This document shows, piece by piece, positions 1-11,996 of a stretch of DNA of 64,000 bases. Each line of letters starts with the position of its first letter. Positions within the stretch are counted from its first letter, which is position 1. The stretch spans positions 35,421,772-35,485,771 of the forward strand of contig NC_092859.1 in NCBI RefSeq assembly GCF_032062135.1, given 5' to 3'. The stretch comes from Pyxicephalus adspersus (Eukaryota > Chordata > Amphibia > Anura > Pyxicephalidae). Position numbers and translations under genes: made by a program. The notes beneath the pieces are model-generated. The model saw only the letters and a program-made list of their open reading frames with translations, made no database searches and was not told where the DNA came from.

Positions 1-535
1 AGCGGTGCATATCAGGAATAGAAAAGTTTGATTTACAAATGTGATTCATTAGGCTGTTTGTGTATTTCGAGCTTCACTTACCGGTATTGGTATAAAGAAA
101 CTTGATTGGTTAGGGAAAGGAAAAAGTTAGAACGGCCTACCCTGCTACACTTTCTGAAATGAGTCCCAATTGTGTTCACCCTAAACTCTGCAGACCCTTG
201 TGCCAGTAAACACTATTCTCAGAAGCTGACATGGATTGAAATATTTTTAAATATTTAATTTTAATAATAAATTGAATATAACTCTAACAATTGTTCTTTC
301 CTGATAATCTGTAAATTATATGTTTCTCTAAAGTACAACTTCTCTCTTTATTCTCAGCCTGGTCAAATGACAAACTGGGTCCTATCCCTCTTCAGTCTTC
401 AGAGGACATCCTCTACAGTAAATGCAGAAAGCTGCACTGGTGTGATGACTTCATTATACTATGAATTAAGGGTGCTGTGATGATATCTCCCTACACCCTG
501 AAATAAATACACTGGGGAATGCATTGTTGAGTTAG
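1..535. other. intergenic, no gene seen
   Basis: AT-rich DNA without a convincing coding frame. It ends with the pentamer GTTAG (531-535), which is the left target-site copy of the solo LTR that follows. Confidence 0.6.
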
Positions 536-1346
536 TGTAAGGAACTTACCTGTCCTGCGAGCCCATTGCATCCCTGGGGATCCCAGCCGCAGAGGGAGAC
601 GCCGCTACAGCAGGCAGCATGGCCGAGGCTGCTGCCCTGCTTGCAGCGTGTCTCTCTCTGCAGGCGGAGGGATCCGTCCTGGCCAAACTACTGTTCGGCC
701 AGGCGGCATCCCTTGCATCTCCATGGACGTGATTACTGAAAGTCCTGTTCTCAGCACTCCTGTGGAGGTGCAAAGTAGGGCACGTCCCAGGGGTGCTCTG
801 GGAAGAGGTGCGCGTGCTATCACGCATGCCTCTTGTACCCCCCAAGGGCGTGGCACTTGGCTGCCTCGCCACGGGGCGGGACATAGTTAGTTTGAATTCC
901 CTGCGATCAATCAGCCGCAGGGGATTCAGTTACTCTCTAATCAAATGGCGCCAAGTGGCGCAAGGTCATTGGTCACTTTGGCCATTTAAGGAGAACCTGT
1001 CCTGAACACCATTGCCCGCTATAAGCCTCTGTGTACACAGTGTGCTTGGGTGCGTTCTTTGTGTTGGTTAATGTTTCTCACATTTGTCATTATAATAGCG
1101 ACCTGGTCTGATACCTGACTCTTGCCTGAACTCTGCCTGTCCTGACCTCGGATTGTTTGTGACCTCTCTTGTCTGCTGCCTGCCCTGACCTCGGATTGTT
1201 CCTGACCTGGCTTTGCCTTACCCTCCTGTACTACGCTTATCGGACTTGACATCTGTAAATACCCCTGTCTTGTTTTATGACTATAATAAAACTCGATAAA
1301 AGGACTTTTGGAGTTGGCTGTGGTTTGTGTGCCCAGGCGCATTACA
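536..1346 (+). mobile_element. solo LTR of an LTR retrotransposon
   Basis: An 811-base block starts TGTAA and ends TTACA, the TG...CA inverted ends of an LTR. It is flanked by an exact 5-base target duplication, GTTAG, at 531-535 and 1347-1351. It is much more GC-rich than its flanks and reads like an LTR: a GC-rich first part, a possible TATA-like stretch near 985-1025, a polyadenylation signal AATAAA at 1285-1290, and a CT-rich end. The 17-base motif CCTGACCTCGGATTGTT occurs twice (1141-1157 and 1184-1200). There is no internal region, gag/pol frame or second LTR, so it is a solo LTR left by LTR-LTR recombination. A 5-base duplication suits Gypsy/Ty3 or similar elements; the family is inferred, not shown. 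Short open frames on both strands inside it (for example 546-890) are shadows. Confidence 0.85.
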
Positions 1347-1599
1347 GTTAGATCCCACACTTGTTTTTTTACTAATTTTTGGGTGGTGAATCCAGAAATT
1401 ACCCGTTTTTTGCTATCACATCCAGTTTTTACAATGGAGGGTACCCTTTATTTTTGTCAAAAAACATACAAATTTTACATACAATGTAAAAAAAACTTGA
1501 ATGAACTGTTTATTTAAATTTCTTTTGTTCATACAAAGGATTTATTGTTACTGACATTTTTTTTGCAGTAAAACTTTCTAAAATTAATTTGGTAGTCAG

Positions 1600-2432
1600 T
1601 TAAGGTAAAAAAGTATGCTTATAGCTTTTCCTGGAGTGTTCAGTGTTAGGACAATCCCGCAAGTTGCTCCAACAGTAGTCAGCCATCATATGTACATCTC
1701 ATCTACCCTGATACTGTCCTTCCAAGACCTTCAATTCTTGGTGGAATCGTTCACCTTGCCCATCACTGACTGCACCAAGGTTTTCCGGGAAGTTAGAAAG
1801 ACGGCTATGCAGAAAATGCACCTTAATGCTCATATTGCAACCAAGCATTTTGTAGGTCTCCAAAAGTTTCAAAGTTTCACAGACAATTTCTGTGTAATTA
1901 TTTGCTGGTGTGTTTCCAAGAAAGTCTTTGACAACGGCTTTGAATGATAACCAAGCAATCTTTTTGTCTTCTGACATTGTCCTGATAAAATGTTCATCTT
2001 TGATGAGCTGCCGAATCTGTGAACCAGAATAAAACACACCGGCTTTTATTTTTTCAAATGACAGGCTAGGAAATGCCAAAATGAGGTACTTGAAATAGTC
2101 TCCTTCAGTTGGCAAAGCTTTAACAAACTGCTTCATCAGACCCAGTTTCATGTGCAGAGGCGGGAATATAACATTCTTTTTATCAACAAGTGGCTCATGT
2201 AGAGTGTTTGGATGACCTGGTTTTAGGGCAGATCTTGGAGGCCAATTCCTTTCCACCCAATGCCTCTCACGAGCTCTGCTGTCCAACATGCACAAATAAC
2301 AGGATACTTGGTGTATCCGTGTTGCTCACCAAGAAGGAAGCATACTATTTTAACGTCAACACAGATAACCCAATTGTGTTGGTGATATTGTAACAACTCA
2401 ATGACTCTCTTTATGGTTGATGGTGGTTTCAG
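1600..2432 (-). pseudogene. decayed gene of a widespread, probably mobile-element-borne protein family
   Basis: Read on the minus strand, this is a broken coding region. The longest open piece (1699-2295) carries the blocks DSRARERHWVERNWP, PPLHMKLGLMKQFVKALP and NPENLG-like/GERFHQELKV. I know these from a large family of uncharacterised repetitive proteins in fishes, frogs, Hydra and insects. The frame is broken in at least two places. Near 2299 the block GYTKYP upstream and CYLCMLDSRAR downstream lie in different frames, so one base is missing. At about 1696 a TGA stands where the family has tryptophan, after QYQGR, and the frame then continues as DVHMMADYCWSNLRD to a TAA at 1600-1602. Upstream similarity (VIELLQYHQHNWVICVDVK) continues to about 2432. 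No DDE triad or domain is recognised, so a transposase role is only inferred. Confidence 0.7.
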
Positions 2433-2442
2433 ATTTCAGATT

Positions 2443-2711
2443 TAGCGATGAGCGAGAATATTAAGTTCGATCTCGCAGTGAATCGGGCCTCTCACTTACC
2501 AAAAATGTAAGCAAGAACGGCCTTCTGATTTGCCGAGAGGTCAAGCTCTAGCCGAACAGAAGGATTTCCAGGGCGATCCACAGGGCACTAGGGTTCCCAG
2601 GGCTGAATGCAGCTCTGGGAATCCTCCTGTTTTAATTTCCTCTTCTGCAGAACCATTGGAAGTTTGAGGAAATTTTCGCGAGAATGTCAGAGGCATTGTC
2701 GCTCATCCCCA
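2443..2711. mobile_element. MITE-like element with inverted ends
   Basis: The left end (AGCGATGAGCGAGAAT, from 2444) is matched in reverse complement by the right end (ATTGTCGCTCATCCCC, 2693-2708). The interior is GC-richer than its surroundings and has no coding frame. The target duplication is not clear, so the family is left open. Confidence 0.5.
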
Positions 2712-3857
2712 ATTTCAACTTTGAGGAGAGCTGGCACGCTTGTAAGCGGTGGGAACACTCTTTTTGATTGAAAAACTTTCTGGGATTTTCTGTTATGCCT
2801 ACATCTTTTTTTAGTTTAATAAGCCCTTTTACCTATGTGTGTTGAGCAAGGTATAGAGACTGTTTATTAAAGTAATTACATTGTTAAGTAATACTGATAC
2901 AAGTCTTTTATTGAAATACCATTATGGTATGTAGCACTTTGATGAAGTGGGATATACCATTATACTTTCTAATATTCATAATACAGTGTTATCATATATT
3001 TTATGGGCATAGCTGTTTACTTTTTACCTAATAAATTATTGCTTTGATTAGAGACATTAGTTTGATTTTACATTGAGTGATCAAGAGACCTATTCAATCA
3101 ATGTCATTTCAGCCTGGGGGATTTTCACCCTTTGGAGCCTGCTAACATTACTACTTCAAACTTGCATTCTGTCCCACCTACCCTCTGACTGTGTATGATG
3201 CAGGAACTGAAGAGGTGTTTGTATACAAGGACATACTGTCAAATTTGGATTTAAGGTAACATGCGAACTGTGTTTATTGTGAAAATTGATTACCAATATG
3301 AAATGTACATACGATTGTTAATGTGAATTGAACAATATGCTGTCTGAATATGGTCTGTTTTGATATTATAGATCTTTAAACTGATTCTTGATAAAATGTA
3401 TCCACGAAACACATTGAATCAAAAGAATCTAAAATTGTGAGACTGTTCATTGTGCATATTGCTTCATACCACACCATTTTGGGTGGAGTGTTTTTATTTG
3501 CTGTATTATGTTGCAATTGTACTAGAGCAGACCACAACCTCTTACCACACTATTAATCGCATTATTATAAGCGGCAGAGAAAAAACCTAACGTGATAAAA
3601 GAAAACTAACTGCACTTTCAGAATCAGCATACCTATTTTAGTGTAAATAAGCTTAAAAAGTCAACAAAAATGTTTTTCAAAATTGTTCCCCAGTGATATT
3701 GTACTCGGTCTTCTGGGTTGAGAGATGCTTTGTTACCTTGAACCCATGGGACCAAAAACATCTTATGGCAAAAAGGAGTATTTGAGAAGACTGAGGATTA
3801 GTGTAGCCTGATGTTTTTTTTCTAACCTGTACATTTATTTGGCCACTGAACTCCTAA
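2712..3857. other. intergenic, nothing recognised
   Basis: AT-rich sequence with no open frame worth reporting, no inverted ends and no RNA gene that I can see. Confidence 0.5.
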
Positions 3858-4137
3858 AGTGGAACTAAACTCAGTTTATACTCACCTTGTCACCTTTTTG
3901 TCACTGGTGCCGCTATTATCCTTTTAGTCTTCCTTGATTCATTCTTCTGCCATCTTGATTGGCTGTCATGGCAGTCATAGGGGAAGCCAGGACATGTCTG
4001 CTATCTTGATTTTGACAGTTTAAGGGAATGAACAGGCATGTGAGTATGTTTTATTGCAGAAAGGAACATTGCTTGTCCCTTTCTGCAACAAAACCCTGCT
4101 TTATCGCAATTGTTCAAAGTGGAACTTTAGTTCTGCT
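3858..4137. mobile_element. T2/Kolobok-like MITE (TTAA family), copy 1
   Basis: The left end reads CTAA-AGTGGAACTAAACTC; the reverse-complemented right end reads TTAA-AGCAGAACTAAAG. The flanks CTAA (3854-3857) and TTAA (4138-4141) fit a TTAA target duplication with one change. The internal text with TTGTCCCTTTCTGCAACAAA is shared with the copies at 27431 and 31771. A TTAAAG terminus with TTAA duplication is typical of the T2/Kolobok MITEs known from Xenopus; the assignment is by those ends only. Confidence 0.6.
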
Positions 4138-4141
4138 TTAA

Positions 4142-5740
4142 GAAAATCCAACATCCTTGAACCAAGTGTACAGAGGCCTTTATTTCTATAGGCTTAGTTT
4201 AGTGTATGTTAGCAATCTTAATACCATTTTTTAAGTGGCAGTTTTATTATTTCCATATGATGTTTTATATACTTTAGCCACTCATTATTTCCTTAGCTGT
4301 ATCTTTGTCCTACTGCCAGTTCTCTCGTTGCTTCCAGCATCTCCCACCTGCTGCCTCCTCCTCCTCCTCCTGTACATCCAAGTCTGCCCCCATTCTCTCC
4401 TTCTACCATAGTCCTCCTGCTCCATGTATCTGAATCATGCTGCTATGGTGTGGTGTCTGAGAATAGTGAGAGCAGCTCAACTCTGGTGGGCGATAGCCTG
4501 TGTGACCACAAAGACCTGCTGGGCCTGTCACCACTGTACTCTGAATCAGTATGTCTTACTATGACTTGAAACCTTTACATGAAAGAATATGCTTGGCATG
4601 ATTACGAAGTATGTGTGTCAATTTAATACATGTGTCCTATGATTGTCACTATAGCTGCACCCACCTACTCTCCTTCATTTCTCTAGTAAGGAGTGACTCT
4701 TGGCATCACAGCAGGACGCTAAAATGAATGATGGTCCAGTAGAGGTGACCTTTTACAAAAGAGCAACAGATTTCCTATATTCAAAGGTTACTTATGCAAC
4801 TTCCAAGAGACTATTTGTCAAATGCTTTCATGTTACAAATCGTCATGACTTCTGCCCACACAGGATTATTCTGCATTACATGCATCAGCCCAATAGAATA
4901 TTTATTTACAAGAAAACATTTGCTTAATGACACTCAAATTGATGATTTTATTAATTTAAGAAGGCAAAGAGCTATTCACTCCTTTTTTTTATCAAAGTGG
5001 GTGATAAAAATCTGGACTGGTCGACCCAACGGTGTGGTTTCTTCTAACTGCACACAAAAATTCCCAATTCTGGCTGATGGCCAGGTCAGGCCAGATGGGT
5101 AAAGTGAGCAAAGTCTGGTAATAGCAAAGGTTTCAGGTACAGACAAGCTGAGTAGTCCAAGCAACACAGGATTATTTTAAGGCATAAACAGAATTTTTAA
5201 AGACCCAAATCAAGTTTGAAAGCAAACAGACATACATGTTGATCAAACAATGCCTTGCAGTTCTGGACATGCTTTCAAATCACCAATAATTAAAATGTAT
5301 GCACAGCAGACTCCTGAGCTAGTATCACATACCTAGCTGGAGATAGAGGTGACAAGAGAGACTCCCTTGCACCTCCAGCCTCCACATCCTTGAAGTGCAG
5401 ACAGAGGATGCCGGGCTCAAAGTGGCACTGGTGGGCAAGAAGAAAAGCTGGTACAGCAACTGATAAGAAAGTACAAGCTGTGGTCAGGAGACAAGCTGCG
5501 TCAGCAAAAGGTGAGCAGGGACAGGTTCAGGTACACATTTCCAGCTCAAGCAACAAGCTATTTAGGCGGAAGCCTGTGGCTACCTGACATATTGGTTTCA
5601 GGCAGCTACATTTGTTCTGCAGGTATCACATGTTCCTCCTCAGCAGCACCACCTTTACACATGCCATTATTTGGTAAGTGATTGTGTGTGTTCAGTGTTT
5701 GTGTATAGTTATAAATATTTACACAGTAAATACATACAAT
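4142..5740. other. intergenic, repeat-like in part
   Basis: 4310-4400 is a CT-rich low-complexity stretch with CTC/TCC runs. 5020-5600 is a purine-rich block full of CAGG/AAGC words and resembles dispersed repeats of frog genomes, but I could not define its ends. The open frames here (for example 4700-5102 and 5390-5587) have no protein-like signature. Confidence 0.4.
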
Positions 5741-5831
5741 GGGCCTGATTTATTAAAGCTTTCCAAGACTGGAGAGCATAGACTACCATGGAAGAACCCG
5801 GGTGATCTAGCAAACCTGGAACAGATTTCTG
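5741..5831. mobile_element. single arm of a fold-back MITE (same family as 24589-24776)
   Basis: The segment begins GGGCCTGATTTATTAAAGCT and continues through the words CCAAGACTGGAG, GGGTGATCTAGCAAACCTGGA and ACAGAT. The same order of words forms the left arm of the complete hairpin element at 24589-24776. No matching right arm follows, so this copy is truncated. Confidence 0.65.
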
Positions 5832-8742
5832 TGTGCATAATGGTAATAATGTACATACTTCTAACTCCTGCACTCAGCACATTATATACCCCTGGCCCCT
5901 GCACTCTCTATATTACATACACTATAAATCCTTCTGTCTCTAAGCTCTTTCTATTATTTTGACCACATGCACTGTTCACTGCAGCTCCGTTTGCATTCTG
6001 CACTATTTACTGCCTTCATAGTTGAAGGGGGAGGGTCCGGCCAACCATATTCTAGGCCAGGAAAAAAAAATTGTACTTACTTTAAAAATGTTGGATGGAA
6101 TTTGGCTTTAAAGTGAAAGCTAACTACCTTCTCTTTGACTCTTCCATCTCAAACGCTTCTCTGCTTGTCAGCATTTTTTCCCAAGGTCACATTGAGCCCT
6201 GCGTGCACATCTCAGTGTACAGGCTTGACACATTTTTGTACCAGGGCTACATAACTTGTGGGCTTGAGTGGGAGTTACATTATCCTGGCCTGACCAGTAA
6301 AGTTATTGTAAGACTCAATGGAAGCATCCATGATGCAGCAATGTGGAAGATCACATCCATCACATTGCTAAATGAAGAATGTAAGTAACTGTAATGTGAA
6401 GATATAGCAGCATAAATGTACTTATAATATAATGAGAACCACATGTGCTTTCCATGTGCCAACGCAGTGGGTGGATAATGTGCTTAAATTTTAAAGTGGC
6501 CGCAATGACAATACTTACTACTAATAATCAGGGTGTGTAGCATACTGTTTTTCTATTCTCAGTGATATGATTACAAATCAGGCTTCATGATTTGACAATA
6601 TTTCTGTTGACTCATCCCATTAGGAAGACTACGATATTGTAAAAGCTCCCAATTGTGCAACATTATAAACAAACAGGAAGCCACGCAGTTATACAGAGTC
6701 ATTTCATAGTGCCGTTACGTATTGTTGTGCTGATGTCATGCTGCTGATTTAAAAATTCGATGTGGGCACATTTAGTTTATTTGATAATGTCAGGAAGTGG
6801 GTTTAAATGGGCTCAATGAAAACAGCTGCAGAATACTATTCTAACAAACAACATTTTCAATTAACCAAAAGGTTATAGAATATTTGGTAAGTGTCTGTCC
6901 AGTATTAGGGGCTGCAAGGAACATATATGGCAATGATGAAGGCAATGTCGTCCTTTTAGATCATCCAGCTGTGAACTTGATAGACTGGATGCTGAGTGTG
7001 TGATGATTGCAAAGATTTACATCCTAAAATCTGGGACTAAGGTCTTTTCACAAAGGAACACACAGCTTCAAAGATCAAGAAATATGGAAGCTGTGCCCAA
7101 AAAAGGAAAACAAACTAGTCATCATTGTCTGCAGGCTGGTCAATTTCAAATGTCCAAAACTTCTTTTGTTTGTTTTATATAAGGTAGAAGGAGGCATTAA
7201 AGGCTTAATGATTTTGGTAGATCTGGTAGGTGTACATTTCCAGTACATCTGGTAGGTGTAGATACTGTGTTTAATTTTTGTTAATGCCTACTTTGGGGAG
7301 ATTTCCACTTACTATTCCGGGATTGTATCAGATAGAGCAGAAAACATACTCTAGGTAAACACCCAGCAAGGATACAGACAGCAATAAAGACTCGACATGT
7401 GGTCTTTCACTAATTTCTCCAAAACTAAAAAAATAAGATATATAGTTAAACTGTAAGGCCCTGATCCAGCAACAGTACTCCCCAAACACCAGTCCCTCAA
7501 TCTAACACTGCCCTTTTTACCTTTTAGCAAGCCCCCACTTACCTTGGGTGACTGGTTGGGTTTCCCAGTACTCGGTTGCTCCAGGACTTAGTGCACAAGG
7601 CATAGTGTCTGGTGAAGGGCTGGCAGAGGACCAGGAGCCCACAGCAGTACCAAGATTCCAACAGAGACAAGTCAAGAAAACAGAGCAAGAAGTCATACAC
7701 AGGTAATCCTTCCACCAGACAAGGTACACAAGGAAAGGCACAAGCAGAGTTGAGGTCACAAGCAAAAGGTCAAGGCAAGGTCAGCAACAGTAAATCAGAT
7801 AAATAACAAACCAGCAGCAAGTCAGCCTAGCTTAATATTACAACAGGCACTGGTGACTGGGAGCAGAGAAGCTATAAAGTCCCAGCAGCCAATGACAGCC
7901 TAGAATAAAGTCAGGAACGAATCTGCCTTTAAAACCCCCTTTATCTGTGCACAGCTTCAGAGTGTGTGCTGAGAATACAGATAAAATACATCAGGCTGAT
8001 TGGCTAAATGGAAGCAGGGCTGCTGCTACTTCTTTATTCTCCTTGCTGCTGCATGTGACATTGCTGGACAAAATAGGCATAGGGTACTGTGGTGGTGCAC
8101 AGCACGGAATGCCGTCTCGATTAGTGTTCCTAAAATAAACTAAAATATCATTGATTACCTGCTAGTAAATACCTTGCATTATTATTTTTGTCCATTGAAG
8201 ATATAATTTTTACCTTGCACCCTGGGCCACATGAATGCAACTACTTCCCTGATATGTGACCAGATACTGCTTTTTTTCATGACATGCAGGTGTTACACTT
8301 CCTTTGTGGAGAGATGCAAACCTCCAGCACCCAGTTGCACCATGTTTATAGTGACTGATTGTTTCTGACAGCAGTGTGTTGTTGGCCAGGTGGGCATTTA
8401 CTAGAAGCAAGGATCAGATAAAAAAGGCCTACATAAGGCATACATTCTCACCATGGCAGAGAGTATTTTTTTTTGCACCCCAATAGAGAGATTCCCCTTT
8501 TACTTCCTGTCATAAAGACACAACAGGAACACAACAATATAAAAGGAAATCTCTTCAAAGTGAACAAAAGTTTCTATTTTTTTGTGTTATTGACAATGGT
8601 CACCAAGACAAATAAAGAAAGTGAATCTCACCAGCAGGAATACAAGCAGCAATAAAAACTGATGAGCTAATCCTTCATTTTTTTTTTTTACTATAATACT
8701 TTAGGATACTATCGATGATGTAGTATAGAAGAAAAATAAATA
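5832..8742. other. intergenic, no gene recognised
   Basis: Mostly unique-looking AT-rich DNA. 7440-7990 is a purine-rich block (CAGCAGTACCAAG, GGTCAAGGCAAGG and similar words) that looks like a dispersed repeat without definable ends. A small local duplication, ATCTGGTAGGTGTA, occurs twice at about 7220-7265. Open frames of 60-97 codons here show no family signature. Confidence 0.4.
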
Positions 8743-9885
8743 CCGTGTTTCCCCGATGATAAGGCAGGGCCATCAAATAAGACAGCCCCCCCTTTTTAGG
8801 TAAAAATAAAAAATAANNNNNNNNNNNNNNNNNNNNNNNNNNNNNNNNNNNNNNNNNNNNNNNNNNNNNNNNNNNNNNNNNNNNNNNNNNNNNNNNNNNN
8901 NNNNNNNNNNNNNNNNNNNNNNNNNNNNNNNNNNNNNNNNNNNNNNNNNNNNNNNNNNNNNNNNNNNNNNNNNNNNNNNNNNNNNNNNNNNNNNNNNNNN
9001 NNNNNNNNNNNNNNNNNNNNNNNNNNNNNNNNNNNNNNNNNNNNNNNNNNNNNNNNNNNNNNNNNNNNNNNNNNNNNNNNNNNNNNNNNNNNNNNNNNNN
9101 NNNNNNNNNNNNNNNNNNNNNNNNNNNNNNNNNNNNNNNNNNNNNNNNNNNNNNNNNNNNNNNNNNNNNNNNNNNNNNNNNNNNNNNNNNNNNNNNNNNN
9201 NNNNNNNNNNNNNNNNNNNNNNNNNNNNNNNNNNNNNNNNNNNNNNNNNNNNNNNNNNNNNNNNNNNNNNNNNNNNNNNNNNNNNNNNNNNNNNNNNNNN
9301 NNNNNNNNNNNNNNNNNNNNNNNNNNNNNNNNNNNNNNNNNNNNNNNNNNNNNNNNNNNNNNNNNNNNNNNNNNNNNNNNNNNNNNNNNNNNNNNNNNNN
9401 NNNNNNNNNNNNNNNNNNNNNNNNNNNNNNNNNNNNNNNNNNNNNNNNNNNNNNNNNNNNNNNNNNNNNNNNNNNNNNNNNNNNNNNNNNNNNNNNNNNN
9501 NNNNNNNNNNNNNNNNNNNNNNNNNNNNNNNNNNNNNNNNNNNNNNNNNNNNNNNNNNNNNNNNNNNNNNNNNNNNNNNNNNNNNNNNNNNNNNNNNNNN
9601 NNNNNNNNNNNNNNNNNNNNNNNNNNNNNNNNNNNNNNNNNNNNNNNNNNNNNNNNNNNNNNNNNNNNNNNNNNNNNNNNNNNNNNNNNNNNNNNNNNNN
9701 NNNNNNNNNNNNNNNNNNNNNNNNNNNNNNNNNNNNNNNNNNNNNNNNNNNNNNNNACATGAACAATAACTGTGTACTGTAGTCTTCTTCATGGGTAAAT
9801 AAGGCATCCCCCTGAAAATAAGCCCTAGAGCATATTTTGGCCTTCAAAAAAAATAAGACAGTGTCTTATCATCGGGGAAACAGGG
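8743..9885. mobile_element. TA-flanked DNA transposon interrupted by an assembly gap
   Basis: The left end, CCGTGTTTCCCCGATGATAAG (8743 on), is mirrored at the right end by CTTATCATCGGGGAAACAGGG (ending 9885), with one mismatch in about 20 bases. TA dinucleotides flank both ends (8741-8742 and 9886-9887). Further inside, AATAAGACAG-type words occur on both sides. Most of the interior is unknown sequence (N), so an internal transposase can be neither seen nor excluded. Ends of this type are common in fish and frog DNA transposons; the superfamily is not settled here. Confidence 0.75.
8817..9756. other. assembly gap (940 N)
   Basis: Unknown bases only. Frames that appear to cross it (for example minus strand 8675-9847) are artefacts of reading through N. 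Confidence 0.99.
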
Positions 9886-10036
9886 TAAAAGCAATATTTC
9901 CAATAAGGTGTTTTTATAGATAAAGGTAACAGAAGGTAAACAGTCACCAAGATCCTGAAGTTCATCTTTAAACTGCATGTACTCCTTCATGTACTCTTCC
10001 GGGTTAACTAAATTTAGGAATTGATTGGCTGCTTTA

Positions 10037-10418
10037 GGCTTGGACTACACAGATGGTTTTAAAAAGGCATGTAAATGTTCTCAGTGTTTATATGCTTTTT
10101 TATGCACATTCACAAGCGTTTTAAAGCAAGCCTTTAAACCACTGTAAAACGTTAATGCTGAATTTTCCCACGATTATACCAGGGTTTACAGTGTTTCCTT
10201 TTTCAAGCATTTATAAAAACGTGGGAAAATACCTCCATTAAGATCAATAGACACATTTACCTGCGTTTTAATTGTTAAAACGTTGCAAGGAGAATTATCC
10301 ATAACATGTCTCAAGGAAACACCCTGGTGTAGATTAGCCTATTTGAATGCATTTTCAAACATTGGCTTTTAAAGCCTCAGGTTATACGCTGGGGGAAACC
10401 GTCCATGCAGACCCAGCC
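10037..10418. mobile_element. Harbinger-type MITE with TTA target duplication
   Basis: The left end GGCTTGGACTACACAGATGG and the reverse-complemented right end GGCTGGGTCTGCATGGACGG form terminal inverted repeats. Exact TTA trinucleotides flank the element (10034-10036 and 10419-10421). A 3-base TWA target duplication is the hallmark of PIF/Harbinger elements. Repeated TTTTAAA and GCGTTTT words fill the interior and no frame is coding. Confidence 0.75.
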
Positions 10419-11996
10419 TTATTGCAAAAACATGCTTCACCGCTTGGTGCAGTCTGTGCTGATGGAGGCTCCAAGCAGCACCAACACTAATGACTTCAGA
10501 AGGATGATCCCAACAGAGCAAGCTGTACTATATGAGATATCACCTCTTAACTTGTTGTGGAAGAGGACAGACAGGTACACTGGATGATACGGGGGCAATT
10601 ATGGCAGCATCAGGAGTTTAAAACATGAACTTTCAAAATTTCTAATATCTGCATTCAATAAATATTTCAGAGAAACTATTTACAATCAGTTTTAGCGAAT
10701 TAGTGTGTAGTATCAGTAGTTTAAATAGCTGCCTATTGCAAATGTAACATCATAAAAAAAAGTTTACAGTTTTGACATAGTGGGAAATGATTATATAGCT
10801 GTATTAGGTTTTCTGTGCCTTTCTGTGGCAATGCCAACGCTGTTAGCAAAACAAAAACTAAGTAAAACATTTCTACAAAGAACGCTAAAAATTTACAGAG
10901 GTTTTATTCCCTTTTCTATCCAAAACTAACTACCCAATTAGGAAGCCTCTGCTGGAAGTTATCAGCTCTCTGATTCATAGACAGGATACTATTTCCAGAT
11001 TTGTCAATTAATTTGCAGCAAAGGTTATTAGGTCTAATTTCCTAGCCCTGGCTCATGTGTGCGGGTTGGCCAGGCAACGTTTACATGAAAAGCAAAGCTC
11101 ATCTGCTGTACAGCATATTGATAAACAGCTTCCCTCTTCATGTCTTCTGCTCTGAGTCATGCCTGTTCACTATAGCAGAGACACAGATACTCCTGGTCAA
11201 TGAAGGAGAAGCAGCATACTGATTAGGCCATCACTCCCTATGCTCTGTTCTCTCACAATGTCAACAAAATTACATTAGATTGACGGCATTGTGCAGTGCT
11301 GCTCTAAATCTGATTTATATCCCTAGTACAAATATTCTTGCTATGCTTCTGCCTGTGGGTTTGGAGAGGTCACATATCTGACCTAAATATTTTTCATCCT
11401 TTAAAAGATGTTCTTCATTGCTCTTTATCTAGTTGAGATATTTTTTGATAAAGCTATACAATGTATGGGTTTAACCTACAAATTATCCAGGTAACAAGAG
11501 ATGAGGCAGATGAGTCATGAAGCACTGAAGCTAACCCACTTTATGCGTTTTGTTTGCAGACAGCATCTGGTGAGTCTGTGTTCACTACTGATTGCAAAAC
11601 TCATACTGGTGTATTGCACATAGTGATATGATTTGACCAATAATTACAAAAAAAATGCATTTACTCTCAAAAGGTGATTGTTGGCCTGTGTAAATAGGCT
11701 TTTGTTTTTATTAGAATATCTTCTCTTATGCAAGCCAAAAGAAATGCAAAAGCTGCTTGAAGGAGCTAAGAAGGTTACATGCAGGTTAGAAGAAGGCCAA
11801 CTACATTCGTGAATATACTTAGAATGGTCTCTGAAACCCTATGGGAGAATTTGACTGAGCACACGTGTGTGAACAGATGATTGTTCAAAACAAATACTTG
11901 TGTTCCTCATTTCATTTAGTGATCCCCAATGTCAGTTCACTACACAAATGACTGCTGTTGTTTTCTAATGTGTAGAATGCAAGTTCTTCGTTGTAA
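10419..11996. other. intergenic, no gene
   Basis: AT-rich DNA. It contains one perfect ROR/REV-ERB element match on the minus strand (TATTTAGGTCA, 11379-11389) about 4.9 kb upstream of the CRY1 start codon, and a CACGTG hexamer at 11862-11867 inside a CA/GT-rich stretch. The open frame at 10405-10587 has no recognisable family. Confidence 0.4.

Noticed and set aside
546..1005. GC-rich open frames on both strands (60-113 codons)
   Set aside because: They lie inside the solo LTR, overlap each other on opposite strands and show no retroviral or host protein signature.
1615..1947. 110-codon plus-strand frame
   Set aside because: Shadow of the minus-strand pseudogene, whose reading is supported by family blocks.
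8675..9847. Minus-strand frames of 344-390 codons
   Set aside because: They are almost entirely N; the real sequence at each end is transposon terminus.
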